Assembly (NCBI RefSeq): GCF_042429765.1
Contig: NZ_JBHLZU010000011.1
Span: forward strand, 124,001 to 188,000
DNA length: 64,000 nucleotides
Direction of reading: 5' to 3'
From: Allokutzneria oryzae
GTDB lineage: Bacteria > Actinomycetota > Actinomycetes > Mycobacteriales > Pseudonocardiaceae
Shown: positions 14,724 through 22,405 of the stretch, piece after piece
How the letters are laid out: each line of letters begins with the position of its first letter
Position numbering within the stretch: position 1 is the first letter of the stretch
Translations under genes and position numbers: made by a program
Notes under the pieces: generated by a model
Database searches by the model: none
The model's input: the letters and a program-made list of their open reading frames with translations, nothing else
What the model was told of the DNA's origin: nothing

Positions 14724-15983
14724 CTACAACAGGATCTGACTGACCGTGTGGATCAGCAGCCCGGCGAGCGCGCCGACAACGGTGCCGTTGATCCGGATGA
14801 ACTGCAGGTCCCGCCCGACCTGGATCTCGATCTTGCGCGAGGCCTCCTCCGCGTCCCAGCGCTGCACGGTCTCGGTGATCAGCCCGCTGATCTCGTTCCG
14901 GTAGTTGACCACCACGTACATCGCGGCGCCCTCCAGCCAGCCGTCGGACTTCGCCCGCAGCGCCGGGTCGGAGACCAGCCGGTCGCCGAGCTTGAGCAGC
15001 CCGTCCCGCAGCCGCTTCCGCAGCTCGCTCGACGGGTCCTCGGCGGCGGCCAGCAGCATCTTCTTGGCCGCGCTCCACGCAGATCCGGTCAGCTTCTGCG
15101 CGTCGGGGTGGGCGAGCACCTGCTGCTTGAGCTGCTCGGCGCGCTCCATCGTCTCCGGATCGCGCTGGAGGTCGTCGGCGAACTCGGTGAGGAACTTGTC
15201 GATCGCCTCGCGCATCGGGTGGTCCGGGTCGGCGCGCACCTTGGCGGTGAACTTCACCAGCTCCTTGTTCACCCGCTCCGCGAGCAGGCTGTCCATGAAC
15301 TTCGGCGACCAGCTCGGCGCGCGGTCGCTGACCAGTTTGGACACCGCGTCGGGGTGGTCGCGGACCCACTCGTGCGCGCGGTCGCAGAGCAGGTCCACCA
15401 GCCGGTGGTGGGTGCCGTCGGCGAACATCTGGCCGAGCAGCCTGCCCAGCGGCGGTCCCCACGGGCGGTCGACGATCTTGCGCAGCACGGCCTGCTCCAG
15501 CACCGCCTGCACGTCCTCGTCACGCAGGACGGCGACCGCGCCCCGCACGATGGTCGCGGCTTCCGCGGTGACCCGGTCCGCGTGCTCCGGCTTGGCCAGC
15601 CACTCGCCGAGCCTGGCGGAGAAGCCGACCCGCCGCAGCTTGTCCCGCACCACGTCCTCGGACAGGAAGTTCGTCTCGACGAAGGTGCCGAGGTTGCGGC
15701 CGAGGTCGTCCTTGCGGGTCGGGATGATCGCGGTGTGCGGGATCGGCAGCCCGAGCGGGCGGCGGAACAGCGCGGTCACCGCGAACCAGTCGGCGAGCGC
15801 GCCGACCATGCCCGCTTCGGCCGCCGACCGGACGTAGCCGACCCAGCCGGGAGCGCCGAGTGACTCCTGCCACCTGGTGACGGCGAAGACGAGCGTGGCC
15901 CCGAGCAGGAAGCACAGCGCCACCAGCTTCATCCTGCGCAGGTCGCGCAGCTTCACGTGCTCTCGGGGTGTCAGGGGGGCCAC
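14724..15983 (-). CDS. DUF445 family membrane protein
   Basis: A 419-residue protein of the DUF445/YjiN family. It has an N-terminal membrane helix pair (about 19-36, and around 50-70 with AAEAGMVGALADWFAVTALF, the family signature). A long, mainly helical soluble region follows, and a C-terminal helix sits at about 400-417 (GALAGLLIHTVSQILL). The IPHTAIIPTRKDDLGRNLG stretch is another family hallmark. Function is unknown in all members I know. Its stop is 1 bp from the mocR stop (convergent), and its GTG start is 57 bp from the divergent aminotransferase gene. Confidence 0.88.
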   Translation of the reverse strand: MAPLTPREHVKLRDLRRMKLVALCFLLGATLVFAVTRWQESLGAPGWVGYVRSAAEAGMVGALADWFAVTALFRRPLGLPIPHTAIIPTRKDDLGRNLGTFVETNFLSEDVVRDKLRRVGFSARLGEWLAKPEHADRVTAEAATIVRGAVAVLRDEDVQAVLEQAVLRKIVDRPWGPPLGRLLGQMFADGTHHRLVDLLCDRAHEWVRDHPDAVSKLVSDRAPSWSPKFMDSLLAERVNKELVKFTAKVRADPDHPMREAIDKFLTEFADDLQRDPETMERAEQLKQQVLAHPDAQKLTGSAWSAAKKMLLAAAEDPSSELRKRLRDGLLKLGDRLVSDPALRAKSDGWLEGAAMYVVVNYRNEISGLITETVQRWDAEEASRKIEIQVGRDLQFIRINGTVVGALAGLLIHTVSQILL

Positions 15984-16039
15984 CCCTCGATTCTTACCGG
16001 TGTTTGGCCGGCGGGGTGTCGAGGAAGCAGGATCACGAC

Positions 16040-17206
16040 GTGGCTAATCGTGCTCTCGTCTCCCGGCTCCAGCCGTTCACCTCGACGATCTTCGCCGAGA
16101 TGACCGCACTCGCCCAGCGCACCGGTGCGGTCAACCTCGGTCAGGGTTTCCCGGACACCGACGGTCCGGCGAGCATGCTCGACGCGGCGCGGGCCGCCAT
16201 CGCCGACGGCGTCAACCAGTACCCGCCGGGCCCCGGACAGCCCGACCTGCGTGCGGCGATCGTGGAGCACCGCCGCCGCTACGGCACCGTCTACGACGCC
16301 GACTCCGAGGTCCTGGTCACCGTTGGCGCGACCGAGGCCATCGCCGCGGCACTGCTCGGACTGGTCGAGCCGGGTGAGGAGGTCGTGCTGGTCGAGCCGT
16401 ACTACGACTCCTACGCCGCCTCCGTCGCGCTGGCCGGAGCGGTGCGCAAGGTCGTCTCCCTGGTGCCGGACGGCGACCGGTTCGCCCTGGACCTGGACGG
16501 GCTGCGCGCCGCGATGGGACCTCGGACCAGAGCGATCCTGGTCAACACCCCGCACAACCCGACCGGCACCGTCTACACCGCCGAGGAGCTCGCCGAAATC
16601 GCCCGCCTGTGCCAGGAGCACGACGTCATCGCGATCACCGACGAGGTCTACGAGCACCTGCTCTTCGACGGCCGCACGCACACCCCGCTCGCCTCGTTGC
16701 CCGGCATGGCCGAGCGCACCCTGACGATCTCCAGCTCCGGCAAGACCTTCAGCGCGACCGGCTGGAAGATCGGCTGGATCTGCGGTCCCGCCGAGCTGGT
16801 CGCCGCCGCCCGCGCCGCCAAGCAGTTCCTCACCTTCGTCGGCGGCGCGCCGTTCCAGCCCGCCGTCGCACACGCCCTGCGCACCGAGCTCGACTGGGTC
16901 GAGCAGCAGCGGCTTTCCTTGCAGGACAAGCGAAACCGGATCTCCGCGGGACTCGCGGAGGCGGGGTTCGGCGTGCACGCCAGCGAGGGCACGTACTTCG
17001 TCTGCGCCGACGTCCGCCCGCTCGGGTTCGAGGACGGCTACGAGCTGTGCCGTGCTCTCCCCGAGCGGATCGGCGTCGCCGCCGTGCCGGTGCAGGTCTT
17101 CACCGACAACAAGGAGAACTGGCGGCACCTCGTGCGCTTCGCCTTCTGCAAGCGTGACGAGGTGCTGGACGAGGCCGTGCGGAGGCTGCACAAGCTCGCC
17201 TCCTAG
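16040..17206 (+). CDS. dapC: PLP-dependent aminotransferase, DapC-like (N-succinyldiaminopimelate aminotransferase)
   Basis: Class I aminotransferase of 388 residues, closely resembling M. tuberculosis Rv0858c (DapC) over its whole length as I recall it: VNLGQGFPDTDGP, NQYPPGPGQPDLR, VTVGATEAIAAALLGLVEPG, HNPTG, ITDEVYEHL, SSSGKTFSATGWKIGW. Asn173, Asp201, Tyr204 and Lys235 are the PLP residues. DapC makes LL-diaminopimelate precursor for lysine and peptidoglycan; kynurenine or methionine aminotransferases share this fold, so the exact substrate is not certain. GTG 16040 follows AGGA by 9 bases. Its stop overlaps the stop of the convergent gene. Confidence 0.82.
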   Translation: MANRALVSRLQPFTSTIFAEMTALAQRTGAVNLGQGFPDTDGPASMLDAARAAIADGVNQYPPGPGQPDLRAAIVEHRRRYGTVYDADSEVLVTVGATEAIAAALLGLVEPGEEVVLVEPYYDSYAASVALAGAVRKVVSLVPDGDRFALDLDGLRAAMGPRTRAILVNTPHNPTGTVYTAEELAEIARLCQEHDVIAITDEVYEHLLFDGRTHTPLASLPGMAERTLTISSSGKTFSATGWKIGWICGPAELVAAARAAKQFLTFVGGAPFQPAVAHALRTELDWVEQQRLSLQDKRNRISAGLAEAGFGVHASEGTYFVCADVRPLGFEDGYELCRALPERIGVAAVPVQVFTDNKENWRHLVRFAFCKRDEVLDEAVRRLHKLAS

Positions 17207-17619
17207 ACGCGCACCCAGTCCGTTGCCAGAGGCCGCGATCCCGCGCTCCGAAGCACGAAGCTGATGGGCCCGGCGGGCACGTCGCGCACCGCGAACCGTC
17301 CGCCGGGACCGAGTTCGCCGACCGTGCCCTCCGGATGCCACAGCTCCAGCTCGAAGCCGGGCGGCGCGGCGAGCGCGCCCGCGATGTCGAGCCGTCCGCC
17401 CATCGGCACCAGGTCGACGTCGAGCGTCGCCCCGCTGCCCGCGTACGCCAGCAGCCGTCGTGGGCCCCGGGCGCGGGCGCCCGGCCAGGACGAGTCGGCC
17501 ACCTGCGGCAGCCGGTCCGCTCCCAACCGCCGACGCGCCGCGGCCAGGCTCGCCGCGTGGGTCTCCTGCGGGGGATCGAGCTCCCGCAGCAGCGAGCAGA
17601 GGTCGGTGAGGAGCGTCAT
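17203..17619 (-). CDS. Partner protein of an ECF sigma factor, function unknown
   Basis: A 138-residue soluble protein whose ATG (17619) overlaps the stop of the sigma-factor gene by 4 bp, so the two are coupled. The N-terminal third is helical (LLTDLCSLLRELDPPQE). The rest looks like a small beta-sandwich (VDLVPMGGRLDIAGAL, GFELELWHPEGTVGELGPGG, VPAGPISFVLRSAG), similar to proteins that follow this class of sigma factor in other actinobacteria. It has no membrane helix and no zinc-finger HxxxCxxC motif, so it is not a classical anti-sigma factor. A cytoplasmic regulator of the sigma factor is a reasonable guess. Confidence 0.75.
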   Translation of the reverse strand: MTLLTDLCSLLRELDPPQETHAASLAAARRRLGADRLPQVADSSWPGARARGPRRLLAYAGSGATLDVDLVPMGGRLDIAGALAAPPGFELELWHPEGTVGELGPGGRFAVRDVPAGPISFVLRSAGSRPLATDWVRV

Positions 17620-18218
17620 CGGCCCGTTCCCGTCCTCGCGAGCTTGCGGCGCAGCGTGTGCAGGCACCGCAGCCGCATCGGTCCGACGCTGCTCTCGGCG
17701 ATGCCCAGCGACCTGGCCAGCCGCGCGTAGCCGACACCCGGCTGGAAGGCCAGCACCCACAGCAGCCGTTGGCACCGCTCCGGCAGGTCGGCGAACGCCC
17801 GCCACAGCTCCCTGCGGCTGTTCGCGCTGATCAGCTCGTCCTCCGGGCCACCGCCCGGCTCGGCCCGGTCGAGCAGTGGCGGCTCCAGCGGCGTCTCCCG
17901 GTACCGGTCGGCCCGAACCCGCAAGGCCTCGCGGCGGGCTGTGGTCACCAGCCAGCCGGGCAGCCGCTCCGGATCGCGCAGCGTGTCCAGCCGCTCCGCC
18001 AGCCTCAGCCAGGTCAGCTGGGCGACGTCGGCGGCGTCGGCCCTGGTGAGCCGGTGCGCCCGCGCGGTCGCCCACACCAGTCGCTGGTAGCGCTCGACGA
18101 GCGCCCGCCACGCCCGTTCCTCGCCCGCCTTCGCCCTGGTGACCAGCCGCGGCAGCTCGTCCTCCCCCGAAGCCCCCGCCGTGTCAGCCGTCCCGGCTGT
18201 CTCGCCCTCTCCGTCCAC
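17616..18218 (-). CDS. ECF-type RNA polymerase sigma factor
   Basis: A 200-residue sigma-70 family protein. Region 2 covers about 32-98 (AWRALVERYQRLVWATARAH, then DAADVAQLTWLRLAERLDTL). Region 4 covers about 135-190 and ends with the helix-turn-helix GYARLARSLGIAESSVGPMR. The GTG at 18218 is chosen because GAAGGGGAGA precedes it by 6-7 bases; longer frames upstream lack such a site. No membrane-bound anti-sigma gene is adjacent; instead a 138-residue soluble partner overlaps its stop. Its promoters cannot be assigned, though one GGAAC-N17-GTT sequence lies 246 bp upstream on the other strand. Confidence 0.88.
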   Translation of the reverse strand: MDGEGETAGTADTAGASGEDELPRLVTRAKAGEERAWRALVERYQRLVWATARAHRLTRADAADVAQLTWLRLAERLDTLRDPERLPGWLVTTARREALRVRADRYRETPLEPPLLDRAEPGGGPEDELISANSRRELWRAFADLPERCQRLLWVLAFQPGVGYARLARSLGIAESSVGPMRLRCLHTLRRKLARTGTGR

Positions 18219-18463
18219 AACGCTCTCCCCTTCGTGCGGTCGTCGGTGGTGCCCCGGGCGATGGGACTCGGCCGCGCACCGCACGGGATCCACCGCTCGC
18301 CGGATCGGGTGGGCCGACACGCCCGGGGCTCGCGAACGGAGCACACCCTTCGGCCCAAAGATCTCCAGATGATCAGGGCTCGATCGGGCAAACAGGACCG
18401 CGGTGCGGTTCCCCGGTACATCCCCGGTGCCGGTACCGGCGGTGAAAAGCCAGGTCATCGGCC

Positions 18464-18488
18464 GGAACACGAGTGATCTACCCCGGTT
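18464..18488 (+). promoter_or_regulatory. Possible ECF-sigma promoter, GGAAC-N17-GTT
   Basis: GGAAC (18464-18468) and GTT (18486-18488) with a 17-base spacer match the general ECF promoter form. It points towards the secreted protein gene at 18756. The 537-bp gap between the sigma gene and that gene otherwise holds no recognisable gene, only short palindromes such as GCCGGTACCGGC. Confidence 0.4.
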
Positions 18489-18755
18489 ACTCTGCGTAGG
18501 AACAGCTGCGCCGCCGGGGATCGAGGGGGCACCGGAACGCCAGGTCGGACGCGCTCGTCACGCGTGCGCCGAGCGCTCACTCGACCGGGTGGAGCCACGC
18601 ACCGTCATCGCAGGCCAGCGGCCCACCCCCGAGTGGAGCACCGAGCAGCCTTTCCGGGTGGTTAATTGCGGGTAGGCTCGCCAACGGCGCCGGGTGGAAC
18701 AAACATTGTCAATCGCAGCGGTTCCCGAGCGTGTTACGTCTTTGGTGATCGGCAG

Positions 18756-19745
18756 GTGGTGGTGACGGTGTCCAGCACCGGAACGGTGCGCAGCTGGGGA
18801 GAGAGGCTGCGCGCTGTTGCCGTACGGCTGGCCGTCATGGGTGGTCTGGCTGCGGCCACCTGGCTGGCTACGGCCACCACCGCGAATGCCGACGAGACGT
18901 CGGCCCGCGTCGACGTTCTGAGCCCGTCGGTCGTCTTGGAGCAGGGCCAGCGACCGGCGGATGCCGCGACGCGGGCCGACGCTCTCGTCGAACCGGCTGC
19001 GACCGGCAGGGGCTCCTCGGCCCGAGTGCGCTCGGTCGCCCCCGCCGTCACGGCGGCCCCGCGACCCCAGGAGACCGAGCAGGTCGCCGGGACCAGCGAG
19101 CAGGCCGACCCCGCGTCCCGCCGTTCCGAGCTGCGCCAGCTGGTCAAGGACCTGCTGCGGCTCCGGCTGACGCCGCCCGCGACCGACCCGGCCGAGGACC
19201 CGGGATCCGGAGGCTCCGGAACGACCAAGCCGTTGCCGATCCCCGACCCCGAGCTGCCGAACCTGCTCCCGGCCGGTCCCGAGGACCCGCCGCTGGGCAA
19301 CCACTCCTCCGGAGAGGTCTCCGCTGAACGGCCGAGGCCGCTCCCGCTGCCCGACCCCGGGCCCGTGGTCACGCTGCCCGCCCCGGACGTCCCGCCGCCC
19401 GCCGAGGCCCCCGTCGAGAGCGCCGCGGTCCGGCACACCACCGTCCAGCACGTCGCCAAGGCCGGCCTCGCGCGTTCCGCGCTCTCGCCGGACGGCGCCG
19501 GTGACTCCAAGAAGGACCGAGTCCCCACGCTGCCGCGCGAGGACTCGGGTCCGAACCCGGTGCAGACCGGGACCTCGCCCGCGAGCAACGGCCTCACCGA
19601 GGGCGGTCCTCAGCGCACGGCCGCCGGGCTGCCCGCCACGTTGCTCCCCCCGACGCCGGCGCTGTCGGTGACCGGCGTCGTCTACGGCGACGGTGTCGTT
19701 CCGGTCGCGGGCTTCCTGAGCCGCCCGGCCACCTCCCCGGACTGA
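18756..19745 (+). CDS. Secreted proline-rich protein, function unknown
   Basis: About 329 residues. A basic N-terminus and hydrophobic core (residues 20-40) end in TTANA, a signal-peptidase I site near residue 45. The mature part is low-complexity: rich in proline, alanine and serine, with repeated LPxP/PDP runs (LPIPDPELPNLLPAGPED, LPLPDPGP), and no predicted folded domain. Its C-terminus is hydrophobic (VTGVVYGDGVVPVAGFL). I do not recognise it; it looks like a Pseudonocardiales-specific exported protein. The start is uncertain: GTG 18756, 18759 and 18762 are all possible, and upstream frames lack a ribosome-binding site. Confidence 0.7.
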   Translation: MVVTVSSTGTVRSWGERLRAVAVRLAVMGGLAAATWLATATTANADETSARVDVLSPSVVLEQGQRPADAATRADALVEPAATGRGSSARVRSVAPAVTAAPRPQETEQVAGTSEQADPASRRSELRQLVKDLLRLRLTPPATDPAEDPGSGGSGTTKPLPIPDPELPNLLPAGPEDPPLGNHSSGEVSAERPRPLPLPDPGPVVTLPAPDVPPPAEAPVESAAVRHTTVQHVAKAGLARSALSPDGAGDSKKDRVPTLPREDSGPNPVQTGTSPASNGLTEGGPQRTAAGLPATLLPPTPALSVTGVVYGDGVVPVAGFLSRPATSPD

Positions 19746-20108
19746 ACCCCGCACCGCTGGCGCGGTTGGGGTGTGCGCAGTTCTAGTTGATCTTGCTCAT
19801 GCTTCGGCGCCGACCGTCTGTGCAACGGTCGTGACGCCCTTCCCGACCGGCGCGGCGCCCACGGGTTCCCTCCGGCCGCTTTTGTCCTGAGCCGTGCCGG
19901 ATCTCGGTTCCCCCGCCGATGAGCCCGTGGGCGCCCGCCCCGCTCGGCCCCGACAGTCCGTCCACTGTGAACACCCCACTGTGAACACCCCGGTACCACC
20001 CGATTCCGACCGACCGCGCCCGGCCGGGTCGGGTTTACAGCCCCGGCGTCGCGTTGCCCCCGCGACGCCGGGGCTTCTTACTGCCCGGGTTCTCCTGGCG
20101 CCGGCCGG
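19746..20108. other. Non-coding gap between convergent genes
   Basis: 363 bp. It holds a two-fold tandem repeat of a 14-bp unit, CACTGTGAACACCC (19963-19976 and 19977-19990), and a strong terminator at 20039-20075. Two overlapping minus-strand frames start in the tandem repeat, but their composition and lack of a ribosome-binding site argue against coding. No gene is recognised. Confidence 0.5.
20039..20075. terminator. Bidirectional hairpin terminator
   Basis: Perfect 15-bp stem (20039-20053 with 20061-20075), 7-base loop, followed by TCTTACT on the plus strand. It lies between convergent genes at 19745 and 20109 and could serve both. Confidence 0.8.
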
Positions 20109-20582
20109 TCAGGGCCTGGCGCGTTCGCGGAAGGCGCGGGCCTTCTCCCGGTTGCCGCACACCCGCATCGAGCACCACGACCGCGAGCGGTTGCGGGAGC
20201 GGTCGTAGAAGGCCCACTGGCAGTTGTGCGCCGGGCAGATCTTGAAGCGGTCCCAGTCGCCCGCGATGGCCAGCCGCAGCGCCGCCGCGAGGAACGTGCC
20301 CGCCGCCGTGGTCGGCGCGAGCACCGGGATGCCGCCGCGCAGTTCGGTGCGCAGGTCCACCGCGATGTCCGGGACGTGCTCGCGGCCCGCGACCGCCTCG
20401 CGCAGCGCGTCCCGGAGCTGCCGCACGTCGGAGGGCTCACCGGGTGCCGAGACGTCGTTGGACCTCGCCCAGAGCCGCCACTCGTCGACGTCGTCGAGGA
20501 CGTCCGTGTGCTTCTCCTCGTCGCGGGTATTCAGGAACGCGAGCAGGAGATCCACGTCGTGGTCGGTGTTCCAGGCGGTCAC
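20109..20582 (-). CDS. CGNR zinc-finger transcriptional regulator-like protein
   Basis: A 157-residue member of the ABATE/CGNR family, often encoded beside the enzyme genes it controls. The N-terminal helical domain (1-105) is followed by the zinc finger CPAHNC (Cys116, Cys121) and WCSMRVCGNR (Cys137, Cys142), which contains the signature CGNR. The start is GTG 20582: TACAGT ends 6 bases upstream and there is no ribosome-binding site, fitting a leaderless mRNA. The earlier ATG at 20633 would place the promoter inside the gene. It is divergent from a VOC-family gene across a GGTTA-rich operator region. Confidence 0.82.
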   Translation of the reverse strand: MTAWNTDHDVDLLLAFLNTRDEEKHTDVLDDVDEWRLWARSNDVSAPGEPSDVRQLRDALREAVAGREHVPDIAVDLRTELRGGIPVLAPTTAAGTFLAAALRLAIAGDWDRFKICPAHNCQWAFYDRSRNRSRSWCSMRVCGNREKARAFRERARP

Positions 20583-20620
20583 CGGTCCACTGTACGACCG
20601 GGAACGGTTGCGACCCGCCC

Positions 20621-20680
20621 GGCTAACCGTCATACTCCGAACACTGGTTAGTAACCCTCGTAAAATTCTCAGTGGTTAGC
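20621..20680. promoter_or_regulatory. Candidate operator region with GGTTA repeats
   Basis: A perfect palindrome GGTTAGTAACC (20646-20656) is flanked by GGCTAACC (20621-20628) and GGTTAGC (20674-20680), placing three related sites between the divergent CGNR and VOC genes. The CGNR protein is the natural candidate to bind here. Confidence 0.5.
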
Positions 20681-20695
20681 AGTGGGAGGAACGGC

Positions 20696-21076
20696 ATGGC
20701 CGAGAAGCGCAGCCTTCAGCTGGAGTCCGTGGTGCTCGACTGCCCGGAACCGTTGGCGCTCGCGGCGTTCTACAACGAGCTGCTCGGCTGGAACGGCGTC
20801 GAAGGTGACGACAACTGGGCGACCGTGACCGGCCCTGGTCCGGGTGGGGGCACGGTGAGCTTCCAGCGCGACCCGGGGTTCCGCGCGCCGACCTGGCCGG
20901 AGGGGGAGCGTCCGCAGATGCTGCACCTGGACATCCGCGTCGACGACATCGACGTCGAGCACGAGCGCACGGTCGCGCTGGGTGCCCGGCCGCTCGGCGA
21001 GACGCAGGGCACATCCAACAACGGGTTCCGGGTCTACGCCGATCCGGCGGGGCATCCGTTCTGCCTCGTCGCCTGA
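20696..21076 (+). CDS. VOC-family (glyoxalase/bleomycin-resistance fold) protein
   Basis: A 126-residue protein with the two-fold vicinal-oxygen-chelate pattern: first half LQLESVVLDCPEPLALAAFY with ELLGW, second half MLHLDIRVDDIDVEHERTVALGA ending in VYADPAGHPFCLV. The His in LHLD and the metal-ligand positions suggest a divalent-metal enzyme or a binding protein. ATG 20696 follows GGGAGGAAC. Such small VOC proteins next to a regulator often detoxify or bind electrophiles and antibiotics, but the substrate is not predictable. Confidence 0.85.
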   Translation: MAEKRSLQLESVVLDCPEPLALAAFYNELLGWNGVEGDDNWATVTGPGPGGGTVSFQRDPGFRAPTWPEGERPQMLHLDIRVDDIDVEHERTVALGARPLGETQGTSNNGFRVYADPAGHPFCLVA

Positions 21077-21106
21077 GTACGGCTCGGCTCGGCGGGGATG
21101 GTGGCA

Positions 21107-21143
21107 CTGGGCCGCCCGGCATGCGCTGACCCGGGCGACCCAG
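21107..21143. terminator. Hairpin between convergent VOC and peptidase genes
   Basis: A 13-bp stem with one mismatch (21107-21119 with 21131-21143) and an 11-base loop, in the 126-bp gap between the two stops. Confidence 0.6.
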
Positions 21144-21202
21144 TCACACCGTCCACACCTCGGGGGGCACTGATGTCAGTGCGGACGGTATGCCCCAGCG
21201 CC

Positions 21203-21937
21203 TCACGGATGCGGCTTGAGAGCCGGACAACCCGAGTCGGCGTAGTCCCTGTTGTACTCGAAATGCCAGGGTTCGTTGGCATATCGGCGACACCAGCCTA
21301 GTGACCCGGCGGTGCGCTCCAACCATGCTGCCGATGCGCGGGGCTGCACGTCCACTGCGAGCCCGCTCACATGCAAAGATTTAGAAGGCGGTAACACGTA
21401 CCGCTCGGTCAGCTCGCGGTCGCCGTTGTAGCGCTCCAGAGCTTCCTCGAACTCGGCTTCCTGCGCCGCGACGCTGCGTTTCGCCTCGTGCGCGCACAGG
21501 GTGACGCCCTTGGTCGCCGCCTCCTCCTTCGCCTTCTTCCACGCCTTGGCGGCCGCGGCGACCATGCCCTTGGTGTCCTTGTCGTGGTAGCTCGGATCGA
21601 CGGAGCAGGTGCCCCGCTGGGTCTTCCGCTCGTTCTCGCCCTTGGGGGCGCCGCCCTCCGGGGGGATGAAGGTCATCTCCGGCAGCGGATCCGGCGGCAT
21701 GGCGCGCGCCGCCCTGCTGTCGGACTGGGTGCCCGCGGGTGGCGTGGTCGTGGCGGTCTCGACCTCGCGCAGATCGCCGACCACGCTGCCGATGGCGCCG
21801 ATGACGGCGCCGACCAGCGCGCCAGCTGCAACCAGCCCGACGGCTCTGCGCACTTCGTCTCCCGTGGTCGAAAGGGCTTCCTTGATCACATACGGCGCGG
21901 GGTGGCGCCGAGTTGCACGGGAGCGGATGAACCGCAT
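21203..21937 (-). CDS. Membrane-anchored M15 (VanY-like) peptidase
   Basis: A 244-residue protein. A basic start is followed by one membrane helix (about 31-52, AVGLVAAGALVGAVIGAIGSVVG) and a proline-rich linker. The catalytic domain has the M15 zinc motif SLHVSGLAVD (SxHxxGxAxD) and EPWHFEY, which supply the two His, one Asp and the Glu. It should face outside the membrane and cleave peptidoglycan stem peptides (D,D-carboxypeptidase or related). Four cysteines (GTCSVD, TLCAHE, GWCRRY, SGCPAL) could form two disulfides, which is consistent with export. The start could instead be GTG 21889. Confidence 0.82.
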   Translation of the reverse strand: MRFIRSRATRRHPAPYVIKEALSTTGDEVRRAVGLVAAGALVGAVIGAIGSVVGDLREVETATTTPPAGTQSDSRAARAMPPDPLPEMTFIPPEGGAPKGENERKTQRGTCSVDPSYHDKDTKGMVAAAAKAWKKAKEEAATKGVTLCAHEAKRSVAAQEAEFEEALERYNGDRELTERYVLPPSKSLHVSGLAVDVQPRASAAWLERTAGSLGWCRRYANEPWHFEYNRDYADSGCPALKPHP

Positions 21938-22138
21938 CAGGAAACTGGAAGGCGCTCGGTTGTGCTCGCGCGGTGACGTCCGGCCACCGAGGACGGGACA
22001 TCCGCGATACGCGGCCTACCGCGCTCAGTGGAGGGGGCAGGCGATGCGGCCGAAGGCCTGGGCCCCGGTGAATGAATGCATTTCCATGCAGGTACTTCTG
22101 CTGTGTTCTGGAAGAACGACTAGACTTTGCCGTGCTGG

Positions 22139-22396
22139 TCAGATGATGAAGTCGAGGATTCCCTCGATGAAATCGTCCTCCTCGTCCTTCTTCCTCTTCT
22201 TCCGCTCTTCCTCGGTTTCCGGCCGACTCTCGTCGGCTTCGCGCCGCTTGCGCTCGTAGTGCCTGCTGGAGGCGGCTACAAGCTGTTCGAGCTCGCCGAA
22301 GTCCAAGTACAGGCCCTTGCAGCCCCGGCATTGGTCGACGTGCACGCCGTTGCGTTCATAGGAGATCATCACGTCATTGCATTTCGGGCAGATCAC
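22139..22396 (-). CDS. Small TFIIB-type zinc-ribbon protein
   Basis: An 85-residue protein with the zf-TFIIB zinc ribbon CPKC...CRGCKG at residues 3-27 (Cys3, Cys6, Cys23 and Cys26), followed by LYLDFGELEQL, the usual continuation. A highly charged lysine/glutamate-rich helix (45-75) and a hydrophobic end (DDFIEGILDFII) follow. GTG 22396 begins one codon before the first cysteine region, as is typical of the family. It lies 9 bp after the methyltransferase gene on the same strand and is probably co-transcribed. The function of such proteins is not established. Confidence 0.82.
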   Translation of the reverse strand: MICPKCNDVMISYERNGVHVDQCRGCKGLYLDFGELEQLVAASSRHYERKRREADESRPETEEERKKRKKDEEDDFIEGILDFII

Positions 22397-22405
22397 CGCG
22401 TCAGA

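Noticed and set aside
19783..19974. Two overlapping small minus-strand frames starting in the tandem repeat
   Set aside because: No ribosome-binding site or -10 box, no plausible protein pattern, and they lie between convergent genes.
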